Of a DNA stretch of 64,000 nucleotides, positions 24,286-33,645 are shown piece after piece. The notes under the pieces are model-generated. The model was not told where the DNA came from. It did no database searches and was given only the letters and a program-made list of their open reading frames with translations. A program made the position numbers and the translations under genes. Where the stretch lies: contig CANMTP010000003.1 of NCBI GenBank assembly GCA_947500845.1, positions 248,001-312,000 on the forward strand, read 5' to 3'. This DNA comes from an uncultured Aquimarina sp. (GTDB lineage: Bacteria; Bacteroidota; Bacteroidia; Flavobacteriales; Flavobacteriaceae). Position 1 is the first letter of the stretch; the number at the start of each line of letters is the position of its first letter.

Positions 24286-25503
24286 TTAAAAAGAAGAATA
24301 GTTACAAAAATCTAATACAATTTTATCTTTACTAATTTTCAATTTCTTAAACTCTTTATGTCCAACTAAAAACACAATAATATCTGCTTTATCGGCCGCC
24401 TCCTTAAGCCCGGTTAACTTAAATATATTATGAGAATTAATATTTGGCTCCACTATATAATACTCTTCATTGTTAGCGTTTTGCAATACTTTTTGTACAA
24501 TATATTTTGCTGGAGACTCTCTTAGATCATCAATATTAGGTTTAAAAGCAAGACCCATTAATGCAATTCTTGGCTTTTTGCCATTTTTAAGTTCAAATTC
24601 AAGTTTTGCAGTCTTAACTTTTTCTGCACACCAAAAAGATTTATAGTTATTTATTTCTCTAGCTTTACCAATGATTTGGGATTCCATCGGATAATCTGCA
24701 ACAATAAAATAAGGATCAACAGCTATACAATGTCCTCCTACTCCACAACCAGGTTGTAAAATATTAACTCTCGGGTGTTTATTTGCTAAGTTTATCAATT
24801 CCCAAACATTGATATCTGCTTTATCACAAATAAGAGATAATTCGTTGGCAAATGCAATCTGTACATCTCTGGAAGAGTTCTCGACTAATTTGCACATTTC
24901 TGCTGTTCTAGCATTAGTCTTATGCAAATCGCCTTTAATGAATTGCCTGTAAAAATCAACCGCTTTGTCTGTCGATGCTTCATTTATTCCTCCAATAACG
25001 CGATCATTATGAACCAATTCATACATTACATTTCCGGGAAGAACACGTTCTGGACAATATGCAACATACAATTTGCCTTCAAGTTCGGGTCGTTCGGAAT
25101 ATATAAGATCCAGCATCTTCTCTGTAGTTCCTATAGGAGAAGTAGATTCAATAATATACAGATCACCTTCCTTTAGTAATGGAATTATTCCTTTAGTTGC
25201 AGATTCTACGAAAGAAATATCTGGTTCATTTTTTCCTTTAAAGGGAGTTGGAACAACGATTAGATATGTATTTGCTTCTACCGGTTTCACCGAAGCTTTT
25301 AAATACCCTTCTTTTACAGCATTTTCTACTGCCTCATCCAATTCTGGTTCAACTATATGAATTTTTCCTTCATTAATGGTTTCGACTACCTTGGGGTTAA
25401 TATCAACTCCATGAACATATGTCTTGTTTTGAGCAATTAATGCTGCTGTTGGGAGGCCAATATATCCCAAACCAATCATCACCACATCAGGCTTGTTATT
25501 CAT
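24286..25503 (-). CDS. wecC: UDP-N-acetyl-D-mannosamine dehydrogenase
   Basis: The 405-residue enzyme oxidises UDP-ManNAc to UDP-ManNAcA with two NAD+. It starts with PDVVMIGLGYIGLPTAALIAQ and contains IESTSPIGTTEKM, YCPERVLPG and the catalytic cysteine in QPGCGVGGHCIAVDPYF, the WecC-type version of the active site that differs from the GSCFPKD of the ugd gene in this window. The C-terminal domain has MGLAFKPNIDDLRESPA. It overlaps the epimerase gene by 8 bp, so the two-step route from UDP-GlcNAc is encoded side by side. The product is a likely donor for the WecG-like transferase. Confidence 0.93.
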   Translation of the reverse strand: MNNKPDVVMIGLGYIGLPTAALIAQNKTYVHGVDINPKVVETINEGKIHIVEPELDEAVENAVKEGYLKASVKPVEANTYLIVVPTPFKGKNEPDISFVESATKGIIPLLKEGDLYIIESTSPIGTTEKMLDLIYSERPELEGKLYVAYCPERVLPGNVMYELVHNDRVIGGINEASTDKAVDFYRQFIKGDLHKTNARTAEMCKLVENSSRDVQIAFANELSLICDKADINVWELINLANKHPRVNILQPGCGVGGHCIAVDPYFIVADYPMESQIIGKAREINNYKSFWCAEKVKTAKLEFELKNGKKPRIALMGLAFKPNIDDLRESPAKYIVQKVLQNANNEEYYIVEPNINSHNIFKLTGLKEAADKADIIVFLVGHKEFKKLKISKDKIVLDFCNYSSF

Positions 25504-26629
25504 GACTAGTATTTTTTATATGTTCAACAATCCTTTGACAAGCTTTTCCGTCTCCATATGGATTATGAAGTCTGCTCATACTTTCATATGACTTGTTATC
25601 ATTCAAAAGTTTTTCTGTTTCAAAAACTATTTTTTTAGTATCTGTTCCTACCAGGATTACAGTTCCTGCTTCTACTGCTTCGGGTCTTTCGGTAGTATTT
25701 CTCATCACTAAAACCGGCTTGCCTAAACTAGGAGCTTCTTCCTGAACACCACCACTATCTGTTATAATTAAATACGATTGATTCATTAACCATACAAAAG
25801 AAGGGTATGAAAGTGGCGCTATTAATTGAATGTTATCAACTTTTTCTAAAAGTTGATATACCGGTTTTTGAACATTTGGGTTTAAATGTACCGGATAAAT
25901 AATTTGAACGTCAGAATTGTTTAAGGCTACTTTTTTCAAAGCTTCACAAATATCTATAAATCCTTGTCCATGGTTTTCCCTTCTATGACCTGTAACTAAA
26001 ATTAACTTTTTTCCGTGATCAATAATGCTCTTCAAATTTTTAACCTCATCATCTTCAAAGTTTTTAGAACTAACTTTTTCCACACTAAATTTTAGTGCAT
26101 CTATCACAGTATTTCCTGTAATTAATATCGATTCTAAGGGTTTGTTTTCATTAATTAAGTTTTGTTTTGAAGTTTCTGTTGGCGAAAAGTGAATATTTGA
26201 TATTACTCCTGTGACAGATCTATTCATTTCTTCTGGAAATGGTGATTTCATGTCAAAAGTCCGCAATCCAGCTTCAACATGGCAAACCTGAGCTCCAGAA
26301 TAAAAAGCAGCAATACTTGAAGCCATAGTGGTGGTCGTATCTCCATGAACATACACATAATCTGGGTTAAATACTTCCAAAACATCTTTCATCCCTGTCA
26401 GAATATCAGATGTCAATGTGTATAAATTTTGATTGGGTTTCATTAGGTCCAAATCAAAATCGGGCACGATGTCAAAAAACGCTAATACCTGATCTAACAT
26501 TTCTCTATGTTGAGCAGTAATACATACCCTGGTGTCAAAAATATCTTTATGTTTTTGAAACTCTTTTACTAGTGGCGCCATTTTGATAGCTTCTGGTCTA
26601 GTTCCAAAAACGATTAGGTTTTTTTTCAT
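25496..26629 (-). CDS. wecB: UDP-N-acetylglucosamine 2-epimerase (non-hydrolysing)
   Basis: The enzyme interconverts UDP-GlcNAc and UDP-ManNAc. The start was set at MKKNLIVFGTRPEAIKMAPLV (26629), giving 377 residues, the family norm; an upstream ATG would add 13 residues inside rmlD. Motifs include HGDTTTTMASSIAA, HVEAGLRTFD, PFPEEMNR, VTGHRREN and TDSGGVQEEAPSLGKPVLVMR, all expected for the non-hydrolysing type, with the active-site Asp, Glu, Arg and His present. It overlaps rmlD by 4 bp and wecC by 8 bp. It supplies wecC and may allosterically respond to UDP-GlcNAc, as bacterial relatives do. Confidence 0.95.
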   Translation of the reverse strand: MKKNLIVFGTRPEAIKMAPLVKEFQKHKDIFDTRVCITAQHREMLDQVLAFFDIVPDFDLDLMKPNQNLYTLTSDILTGMKDVLEVFNPDYVYVHGDTTTTMASSIAAFYSGAQVCHVEAGLRTFDMKSPFPEEMNRSVTGVISNIHFSPTETSKQNLINENKPLESILITGNTVIDALKFSVEKVSSKNFEDDEVKNLKSIIDHGKKLILVTGHRRENHGQGFIDICEALKKVALNNSDVQIIYPVHLNPNVQKPVYQLLEKVDNIQLIAPLSYPSFVWLMNQSYLIITDSGGVQEEAPSLGKPVLVMRNTTERPEAVEAGTVILVGTDTKKIVFETEKLLNDNKSYESMSRLHNPYGDGKACQRIVEHIKNTSHE

Positions 26630-27498
26630 TGTATAAATAAATCTAGGTTTTTTAAAGAATTCCTCCAATCCAAAATATTTTGTTCTAAAACTTTAGCAGT
26701 TTTTTCTTTATTTAAAACACTATATTTTGGTCTGGCTGCAAAAGTAGGATAATTATCTGTTTTTTTAAGTTTTATGTTATCAAGTTTACCTAATACGCTC
26801 AAAATCTCTCTTGCAAAATCATACCAGGTGGCTTCGCCTTGATTACCATAATGATAAATACCATATTTTGAGGTTCTTAATCCAACCAAATCAAAAATAA
26901 ATTGAGCCAAATTATTAGCATTTGTAGGGGTGCCAGTTTCAGAAGTTGTAATAGTAAGTTCTTTTTTGGTTTTTGATTTTTTTTGAATGGTTTTAAAAAA
27001 ATTATGCCCAAATTCTGAATATAACCATGACGTTCTTATAATAAAGTAATTCTCGAGAATCTCCTGAATATATTTTTCTCCTTCCAATTTAGATTTTCCA
27101 TATACGTTTATAGGATTAGGAATATCTTCTTCTGTATATGGTGTTTTCTTTTTACCATCAAACACATAGTCTGTTGAGATGTGAATAAGCACTACGTGAT
27201 GATCTTTACATATTTCGGCTATATTTTTGACCCCTTGAGCATTCACCATAAAGGCTCTTTCAGGTTCCTTTTCTGCTTGTTCGACATTGGTATATGCCGC
27301 ACAATTGATTATATAATCGAATTTTATTTCAGACAATAAATTATTTATCTGGTCTTTTTGGGTGATATCCAAAGTTTTAGAATCAGTAAAGTATATATCA
27401 AAAGCAGGATAGTCTTTTTCAATCTTTTTCAGGCATTGTCCTAGCTGACCACTTAATCCTGTTATTAAAACTTTTGTTTTATTAGGTTTTTCCTGCAT
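26626..27498 (-). CDS. rmlD: dTDP-4-dehydrorhamnose reductase
   Basis: This 290-residue short-chain dehydrogenase performs the last step of dTDP-L-rhamnose synthesis, reducing dTDP-4-dehydrorhamnose with NAD(P)H. The sequence has VLITGLSGQLGQ at the N-terminus, the INCAAYTNVEQAE segment, DYVFDGKKKTPYTEED and the catalytic YGKSKLEGE, all typical of RmlD. It overlaps rmlC by 17 bp and wecB by 4 bp. The order in transcription is rmlB, rmlA, rmlC, rmlD, a complete pathway. Confidence 0.95.
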   Translation of the reverse strand: MQEKPNKTKVLITGLSGQLGQCLKKIEKDYPAFDIYFTDSKTLDITQKDQINNLLSEIKFDYIINCAAYTNVEQAEKEPERAFMVNAQGVKNIAEICKDHHVVLIHISTDYVFDGKKKTPYTEEDIPNPINVYGKSKLEGEKYIQEILENYFIIRTSWLYSEFGHNFFKTIQKKSKTKKELTITTSETGTPTNANNLAQFIFDLVGLRTSKYGIYHYGNQGEATWYDFAREILSVLGKLDNIKLKKTDNYPTFAARPKYSVLNKEKTAKVLEQNILDWRNSLKNLDLFIQ

Positions 27499-28039
27499 CT
27501 TGTATATCTTTTATACGTAGCAACTTTTTATCTTTTTCAGATAACAGGATCTCGGCAGTATTTAACTTCCAATCTATGGCCAGATCGGGATCGTCAAATA
27601 TAATTCCAGATTCTGAAGTTTTGTGATAATAGTTATCGCATTTATATACAAAAATAGCTTTATCACTTAAAGTCAAAAAACCATGAGCAAAACCTCTTGG
27701 GATAAATAACTGGAAGTTATTATGATCATTTAACACCATAGAAAAATGCTTTTTATAGGTTTTGGATTCTGGTCGCAAATCTACCACTACATCCAGCACC
27801 TCTCCTTGAATAACTCTTACTAATTTGGCTTGAGCATGTTTTCCTGTCTGAAAATGTAAACCTCTAAGCGTTCCTTTTTTAGAAATGGACTGATTATCCT
27901 GAACAAAATTAACATTTAGCCCTGTGATTTTTTTAAAAACTCGTTGGCTAAAGGTTTCAACAAAAGATCCTCGAGTATCGTTAAAAATTTTGGGCTTAAT
28001 GACAAAACACCCTTCAAGAAACGTTGGTTGAATTTCCAT
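27482..28039 (-). CDS. rmlC: dTDP-4-dehydrorhamnose 3,5-epimerase
   Basis: The 185-residue cupin epimerises C3 and C5 of dTDP-4-keto-6-deoxyglucose. It shows DTRGSFVETF, FVQDNQSISKKGTLRGLHFQ with the catalytic His, and VVDLRPESKTYKKH, followed by PRGFAHGFLTLSD. Length and motifs match RmlC. It starts 2 bp after the rmlA stop and overlaps rmlD by 17 bp. No unusual features. Confidence 0.96.
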   Translation of the reverse strand: MEIQPTFLEGCFVIKPKIFNDTRGSFVETFSQRVFKKITGLNVNFVQDNQSISKKGTLRGLHFQTGKHAQAKLVRVIQGEVLDVVVDLRPESKTYKKHFSMVLNDHNNFQLFIPRGFAHGFLTLSDKAIFVYKCDNYYHKTSESGIIFDDPDLAIDWKLNTAEILLSEKDKKLLRIKDIQDAGKT

Positions 28040-28041
28040 TT

Positions 28042-28899
28042 TTAGTCTAACTGTAATAAGTATTTGCCATAACCACTTTTTAAAAGAGGCTTGGCCAGTG
28101 TATTGAGTTGCTCTTTATTAATAAAGGCTTTTTTATAGGCCGTTTCTTCTATAGCACCTATCTTAAGCCCTTGTCTCTCTTCAATGACCTGCACAAATTG
28201 AGATGCTTGCATAAGTGAATTAAACGTGCCTGTGTCAAGCCATGCGGTACCTTTATCCAGTATGCTCACTTTTAACTTTCCCTCTTTGAGATATACATTA
28301 TTGACGTCTGTAATTTCCAATTCTCCTCTTGTGCTCGGTTGTATTGATTTGGCAATTCTAACGACATCATTATCGTAAAAATAAATTCCAGGAACTGCAT
28401 AATTAGATTTTGGTTCTTTTGGTTTTTCTTCGATAGATAATACTTTTCCTGTTTTATCAAAATCTACAACACCGTATCTTTCTGGATCTTGAACATGATA
28501 AGCATAAATTATTCCACCATCTGGGTCATTATTACTCTCTAATAGTGTTTCTAAACCCGATCCATAAAATATATTGTCTCCTAATATGAGAGCAACTTTG
28601 TCATTACCTATAAATTGCTCTCCTATAATAAAAGCTTCCGCCAATCCATTAGGCTTGTCTTGTGTTGCATACTCAAATCTACAGCCATATTTTGTTCCGT
28701 CTCCAAGAAGTTGCTTGAAAAGTGGTAAATCTCTAGGAGTTGAGATAATCAGAATTTCACGAATTCCTGCAGACATCAATGTAGAAATTGGGTAATAAAT
28801 CATTGGTTTATCGTACACTGGCATTAATTGTTTACTAACTGCCAACGTTAAGGGATATAGCCTTTTTCCCGAACCTCCTGCTAATATAATTCCCTTCAT
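28042..28899 (-). CDS. rmlA: Glucose-1-phosphate thymidylyltransferase
   Basis: The 285-residue nucleotidyltransferase makes dTDP-glucose from dTTP and glucose-1-phosphate. It starts [20 protein letters not shown] and contains [24 protein letters not shown] and [20 protein letters not shown], the standard RmlA signature. Its start codon overlaps the rmlB stop by 4 bp. Members of this family are feedback-inhibited by dTDP-rhamnose. All four dTDP-rhamnose genes are contiguous here. Confidence 0.96.
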   Translation of the reverse strand: MKGIILAGGSGKRLYPLTLAVSKQLMPVYDKPMIYYPISTLMSAGIREILIISTPRDLPLFKQLLGDGTKYGCRFEYATQDKPNGLAEAFIIGEQFIGNDKVALILGDNIFYGSGLETLLESNNDPDGGIIYAYHVQDPERYGVVDFDKTGKVLSIEEKPKEPKSNYAVPGIYFYDNDVVRIAKSIQPSTRGELEITDVNNVYLKEGKLKVSILDKGTAWLDTGTFNSLMQASQFVQVIEERQGLKIGAIEETAYKKAFINKEQLNTLAKPLLKSGYGKYLLQLD

Positions 28900-29915
28900 A
28901 ACTTACTGTATTTTTTCAAATACCAGGAAAGCGTCTTTTTTATTCCGGTTTCAAAATTTTCATCTGCCTTCCAGCCCAATTCTTTTTCAATTTTAGTCGC
29001 ATCAATGGCATATCTTAAGTCATGGCCAGGTCTATCTTTTACATAAGTAATTAATTCCTTATACGATTTATTCTTTTTTCTTGGCACCATGCCATCTAAT
29101 AATTCACAAACCTTTGTCACTACATAGTTATTATCTCTTTCATTTCTTCCTCCAATATTATAAGTTTCTCCCGGCTCTCCCTTTTTAAACACTAAATCAA
29201 TCCCTGTGCAATGGTCCATAACATATAGCCAATCTCTAATATTTTTGCCGTTCCCATAAATAGGAATGTTTTCTTCTGCCAACGCTTTTCTGATAATATT
29301 AGGGATTAACTTTTCGTCATGCTGTTTGGGTCCATAATTATTGGAACAGTTAGTAGTAACTACATTTATACCATAAGTATGAAAATAACTTCTTACTATA
29401 AAATCAGATGACGCCTTGGATGCGCTGTAGGGGCTGTTAGGAGCATAAGGTGTGGTTTCAGAAAACAAACCCGTTTCGCCTAATGTACCGTAGACCTCAT
29501 CAGTTGATATGTGATGAAATCGACAGCCTTTGTATTCTTCTTTATAAACATAAGGGGAATTCATCCAGTAATTTTTTGCTACATCGATTAAGGTAAACGT
29601 CCCAAAAACATTGGTTTTAATAAACTCATCGGGGTTTATAATCGAATTATCTACATGTGATTCTGCCGCAAAGTGAATTACTCCTTTAAAATCATATTGC
29701 CTAAAAAGAGATTCTATCAAAGATCGATCGCAGATATCTCCTTTTACAAATGTATAGTTGCTGTGGTTTTCTACTTCGGCTAGATTTTTAAGATCTCCTG
29801 CATAAGTAAGTTTATCTATATTTATAATGGCAATTTCAGGATTTTTTTCAAGAAAATACGGTATAAAATTAGATCCAATAAATCCAGCTCCTCCTGTTAT
29901 TAAAATATTGATCAT
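28896..29915 (-). CDS. rmlB: dTDP-glucose 4,6-dehydratase
   Basis: The 339-residue extended SDR enzyme converts dTDP-glucose to dTDP-4-keto-6-deoxyglucose. It carries [41 protein letters not shown], the catalytic YSASKASSD and [10 protein letters not shown], all diagnostic for RmlB. It follows manA by 3 bp and overlaps rmlA by 4 bp. Its product can also serve other 6-deoxy sugars, but with rmlC and rmlD adjacent rhamnose is the clear end point. Confidence 0.97.
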   Translation of the reverse strand: MINILITGGAGFIGSNFIPYFLEKNPEIAIINIDKLTYAGDLKNLAEVENHSNYTFVKGDICDRSLIESLFRQYDFKGVIHFAAESHVDNSIINPDEFIKTNVFGTFTLIDVAKNYWMNSPYVYKEEYKGCRFHHISTDEVYGTLGETGLFSETTPYAPNSPYSASKASSDFIVRSYFHTYGINVVTTNCSNNYGPKQHDEKLIPNIIRKALAEENIPIYGNGKNIRDWLYVMDHCTGIDLVFKKGEPGETYNIGGRNERDNNYVVTKVCELLDGMVPRKKNKSYKELITYVKDRPGHDLRYAIDATKIEKELGWKADENFETGIKKTLSWYLKKYSKL

Positions 29916-29918
29916 AGC

Positions 29919-30893
29919 TTATTGAATATAAACTTCCAGTACTTTCATGCTTTCGGCACTAATTTGCAAAGTTAGTTCATCGATTACTGAAGGTATTAAC
30001 ACTGTTTCGCCAATCGAAATAGGCGTGGCCTGATCATTCACAATTATTTCACCTTTACCCTCAACACATATTAAAATAATAAAAGTATCCAAACTTTTGT
30101 AGTTTCTTTCAATATTCTTGTTAATATAAATAAAGTTTGTCGTAAAATATTGTGCTGAAATTATTTCATTTACGTGATTTGGTTTTTTTGAATATGATAG
30201 TTTAAATTTATGATCATTCTCAAAATTTAGTGCTTCTAGCGCAAGGTCTGTATGCAATTCTCGCTTATTTCCTTTTTGGTCTTTACGATCCCAATCATAT
30301 ACTCTATAGGTAATATCAGAAGTTTGTTGAATTTCTGCAATTAGTGTGCCCTTGCCTATAGCATGAATTGTACCTGCCTTGATAATGAAACTATCACCCT
30401 TGTATATATTTTCAAAATTGAGTAAATCAATTAATCGACCTTCACTTAAATTCAATTGATACTCTTCTTTTGTTGTCTTTTTATTGAAATCTATAATAAG
30501 TTTGGCCTCTTGATCAGCCTGAACTACATACCACATCTCTGTTTTTCCAAAAGAATTATGTCTTTCTCTGGCTAGCTTATCTTCAGGATGAAGTTGTACC
30601 GACAAATCTTCTTTTGCATCAATAAATTTTATGAGTAATGGAAACTTATTGCCAAACTTCTGATATACTTTTTGACCCAATAATTCATCTTTGAACTCAT
30701 TAATGAGTTGAATCAAACTTTTACCCTCAAGAGTTCCATTAGAAACTATAGAGACGTTGTTATCTATGGCAGAGACTTCCCAACACTCGCCTACTTCATT
30801 ACTGAAAGCAGGTTTATTAAGAATTGTTTTTAGTTTATCCCCACCCCAAATTTTTTCCTTTAAAATAGGGTAAAATTTTAATGGATACAACAT
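29919..30893 (-). CDS. manA: Mannose-6-phosphate isomerase, class I
   Basis: The 324-residue cupin-type zinc enzyme interconverts fructose-6-phosphate and mannose-6-phosphate. Zinc and substrate residues are visible in SVQLHPEDK, KTEMWYVVQA and GTIHAIGKGTLIAEIQ, with the characteristic ITYRVYDWDR motif. The length fits the short bacterial class I form. No phosphomannomutase or GDP-mannose pyrophosphorylase gene is in the window, so the mannose branch would rely on genes elsewhere. Alternatively it belongs to the polysaccharide operon for sugar-phosphate balance. It sits 51 bp after the Wzz-like gene. Confidence 0.92.
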   Translation of the reverse strand: MLYPLKFYPILKEKIWGGDKLKTILNKPAFSNEVGECWEVSAIDNNVSIVSNGTLEGKSLIQLINEFKDELLGQKVYQKFGNKFPLLIKFIDAKEDLSVQLHPEDKLARERHNSFGKTEMWYVVQADQEAKLIIDFNKKTTKEEYQLNLSEGRLIDLLNFENIYKGDSFIIKAGTIHAIGKGTLIAEIQQTSDITYRVYDWDRKDQKGNKRELHTDLALEALNFENDHKFKLSYSKKPNHVNEIISAQYFTTNFIYINKNIERNYKSLDTFIILICVEGKGEIIVNDQATPISIGETVLIPSVIDELTLQISAESMKVLEVYIQ

Positions 30894-30944
30894 AAAAAAG
30901 TAGTTCTTTATTTATTAATTTTTGAAAAAGTAGCCCTAACTAAT

Positions 30945-31925
30945 TTACTCGTTATTAACAAAGTTGTTTGCAGCCTTCTTCAAAAATCTTAACAGATAAA
31001 TTAGCGATACCAAACCTACCAGAATCAATGGCATCAAGAAAAATCTTCTGTTTACCAGAATCTTACGTTTAGAAACAATATTACCATAATGCACGACTGT
31101 AAAAACTTCTTTATCGAGTGTAACTAATTTTTCATCGTTTTTAACTCTTTCAATTAGATCCTGTTTTCTTTTTAGCAAAGAAGAAATTGTAGGTGTTTCT
31201 GATTCTGATGCATAAATAAATTTTTCATCGTTTTTTGCAGGGTTTTGACTCAAATTAGTTAAATAGTCATTTATAAATTCTAATGATTTTTTATTTTGGG
31301 TGATACTAACATTAACTTGTTTAAGCTCTAGTTCTAAAAGTTCATTGAAATAATCATTTGACTTTATATAATTAAGAATGCTTTTGGAAACACCGCTGTT
31401 GATGTCTTCTTTGTTTTTAAATATTATTGTTAGTTTATGTTGTTTGTAGAAATTTCGGAATTTTTTCTCTTGTAGCGTATTTTCATCATAGGCTTCAATA
31501 AAAGACTCTTTGCCTCCATATTTATTTTGAAGTTGATTTAAAACATCCTCAGGTTTGATAATTGGTTCTAAAGAAATTTTCTTTATATTTTCTGCCTGCT
31601 CTATTTCCAAACCAAGTTTTTTCACATAAAGACTGTCGGCAAAATTATCGTCTAAATCTTCAATAAAATCATAAATATATTCTGTGGAATCATATTTTGG
31701 TTCTATGATAATTTCTTGAACATATTTATCTTTCAGGTCTTGGTACTGATCCATAAAATATCCTACTCCAAGCCCAACAATAACTACCACTAAAAATAAC
31801 AACCACTTTTTTTTGTAAAAATCTATCACTGAAATAATCAATCTCAAGATTTTCCTAAAAAACTCCTTTACCATCCCAAAAAGTTGCATCAAATCAATTT
31901 CTTCGTTCTGATTTTCGTGACTCAT
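30945..31925 (-). CDS. Wzz-like polysaccharide chain-length determinant / co-polymerase
   Basis: The 326-residue protein has the classical Wzz layout: a short acidic cytoplasmic tail, a membrane helix (WLLFLVVVIVGLGVGYFM, about residues 42-59), a long periplasmic coiled-coil-rich region, and a C-terminal helix (FFLMPLILVGLVSLIYLLRFL) with a short basic tail. No cytoplasmic kinase domain follows, so it is more like an O-antigen Wzz than a capsule Wzc. No outer-membrane export protein (Wza) is encoded nearby. It probably sets polymer length together with one of the Wzy-like proteins. Confidence 0.75.
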   Translation of the reverse strand: MSHENQNEEIDLMQLFGMVKEFFRKILRLIISVIDFYKKKWLLFLVVVIVGLGVGYFMDQYQDLKDKYVQEIIIEPKYDSTEYIYDFIEDLDDNFADSLYVKKLGLEIEQAENIKKISLEPIIKPEDVLNQLQNKYGGKESFIEAYDENTLQEKKFRNFYKQHKLTIIFKNKEDINSGVSKSILNYIKSNDYFNELLELELKQVNVSITQNKKSLEFINDYLTNLSQNPAKNDEKFIYASESETPTISSLLKRKQDLIERVKNDEKLVTLDKEVFTVVHYGNIVSKRKILVNRRFFLMPLILVGLVSLIYLLRFLKKAANNFVNNE

Positions 31926-31928
31926 TCT

Positions 31929-33623
31929 TTATTTTTCTTTAAATATTTGCTCTATAATTTTTTCGGTAATGAGATATGTGGGTTTTACCCCAGTAGTTCC
32001 CAATCCGCCTGATGCTAACGTGCTTCCTGTTTCTAAAGGGTTATCTGAAGCATAATACGCGTATCTCACTTTTACTTTTGGGCTAATACTCCCTCTAAGT
32101 CTGGATGCCGATTGTATCGCTTTTTGATAATGCGCTCCTTCCATTTCTAATCCTATTACATTCCAGGTAGACTCATGAAAAAACTTCAAGATATCTCTGT
32201 TCTGTAATGAAGTTCCTAATACTGTAATCATTGCACCATCATAGATGTCAATTCCATTACCTGCTAAATCTTTCTTTTTCAACTGATTTTCAAAAGGATA
32301 ATTATCTGCCGTGCCTTCAAAAACATGAGCAGTAGGAATCATAATATCTCCTTTCCCTCCTTCAAGAATGCCAGCTTTACCCATTATAGAAATAGACTTT
32401 ACATTCATATGAGTTTTGCTTCCGGTAACGGTAACATATGGTTTTAAAAGTTCATCCATGGTCTCATATGCCTGCTCACCAAATGCGTAGTCCATAACAA
32501 TAATTACTGGTTTGTCACTATTGTTAACGTCAGAAATTAAACTTTGATATTCACCTTTAGTATATTTTGCTATATCAAACACCTGTACATTAATATTGGC
32601 CCCACTTTCATCTTCGATATATGTCATTCCTTCTTGCAAAGCCAATTTTTCTACTCGTGCTCTTAGTTTATCATTTTTATTGTTACTCAGTGATTCATAA
32701 ACATCAAAAATGGTTTTATTTTTTAATTCTGTTTTCAATGCTAAAGGTGCATATAGGGTGTTCATTACACTATGCATGTTTGCACTAATAATGTGTATCG
32801 GTCGATCCAGTAAATGAAGCTCTTCTAATTTTTTCTTGATATTATTTGCCCATTTCTCACCATGTATATGATGTCCTAGTCTTTCTCTTAAAACAGGACT
32901 GAAGGTGACAATACGTTTTTTATCTTCTATCGATTCTTCTATCGCCAATTTACCTAGCCAGTAGATAATATGCAAAAAGCGCTCCTTATTTTCTGGACAT
33001 GAAAAGTCATTATAGATAGTAGATACTTCTTCAAAAGTCCTTCCTAAAATATTTGCAGTATGAGTTAGTGCGACTTCTTTTTCAGCCTGAGTTAATTCTT
33101 TCTTAGATAAAACAGCTCTTTCTAACTTTTCCCAATCCCGAATTACGTTCCCTTCTTCGTTAATCACGACACGATTCATGATTTTATGAGATTCGATAAA
33201 AAGAAAAGTCAAATGAGTAAGTATGTCATAAATCTCAGATCTCCCACGAGTGATTTCTATATTCATCTGCTCCTCATCGATACGATAACAATTTCTTCGC
33301 CGTTTTGGAGGAACTATAGCCGTGAAATGAGAGTTTTTATATCCTTCTTCACTTGTTAGATTAATATAACGACACTCCTCAATACCAAATGGTAACCGAT
33401 CTATTACGTAAAGCAGTCCGTTTAGCTCAACTTTTTCCTCTGCAACCGAACCGTAAATTTCTGGACGTAAGGTTAGCAGAGCCTCTCTAAGCGTTTCTCC
33501 CGAAACTCCCATTGGTTTATAAAAGCCTCTATTGAAAAGATGACGCATGGTAATATACATGCGTTCTATTGCGCTCGAGCTTTCTTGGGCCCGTGTTCTT
33601 CCTTGTAATATAAGATTTGCCAT
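31929..33623 (-). CDS. Conserved hypothetical protein, probably DUF6909 family
   Basis: The 564-residue cytosolic protein is not assigned to a known function. I believe it belongs to the flavobacterial family named DUF6909. The N-terminal half is helical (IERMYITMRHLFNRGFY...). The second half includes PVIIVMDYAFGEQAYETMDELLKPYV, GKAGILEGGKGDIMIPTAHVFEG and, near the end, NVIGLEMEGAHYQKAIQSA. The last motif resembles the MEGA segment of purine nucleoside phosphorylases and MTA/SAH nucleosidases, so a nucleosidase-like fold is possible. It lies 22 bp after the GH3-family gene and 3 bp before the Wzz-like gene, inside the polysaccharide directon. Confidence 0.6.
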   Translation of the reverse strand: MANLILQGRTRAQESSSAIERMYITMRHLFNRGFYKPMGVSGETLREALLTLRPEIYGSVAEEKVELNGLLYVIDRLPFGIEECRYINLTSEEGYKNSHFTAIVPPKRRRNCYRIDEEQMNIEITRGRSEIYDILTHLTFLFIESHKIMNRVVINEEGNVIRDWEKLERAVLSKKELTQAEKEVALTHTANILGRTFEEVSTIYNDFSCPENKERFLHIIYWLGKLAIEESIEDKKRIVTFSPVLRERLGHHIHGEKWANNIKKKLEELHLLDRPIHIISANMHSVMNTLYAPLALKTELKNKTIFDVYESLSNNKNDKLRARVEKLALQEGMTYIEDESGANINVQVFDIAKYTKGEYQSLISDVNNSDKPVIIVMDYAFGEQAYETMDELLKPYVTVTGSKTHMNVKSISIMGKAGILEGGKGDIMIPTAHVFEGTADNYPFENQLKKKDLAGNGIDIYDGAMITVLGTSLQNRDILKFFHESTWNVIGLEMEGAHYQKAIQSASRLRGSISPKVKVRYAYYASDNPLETGSTLASGGLGTTGVKPTYLITEKIIEQIFKEK

Positions 33624-33645
33624 AAATTTTTCGTAGCAAATATAG

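Noticed and set aside
24286..25503. Second copy of ugd
   Set aside because: The active-site segment is CGVGGHCIAVDPYF, the WecC form, and it is paired with wecB; it is a paralogue with another substrate.
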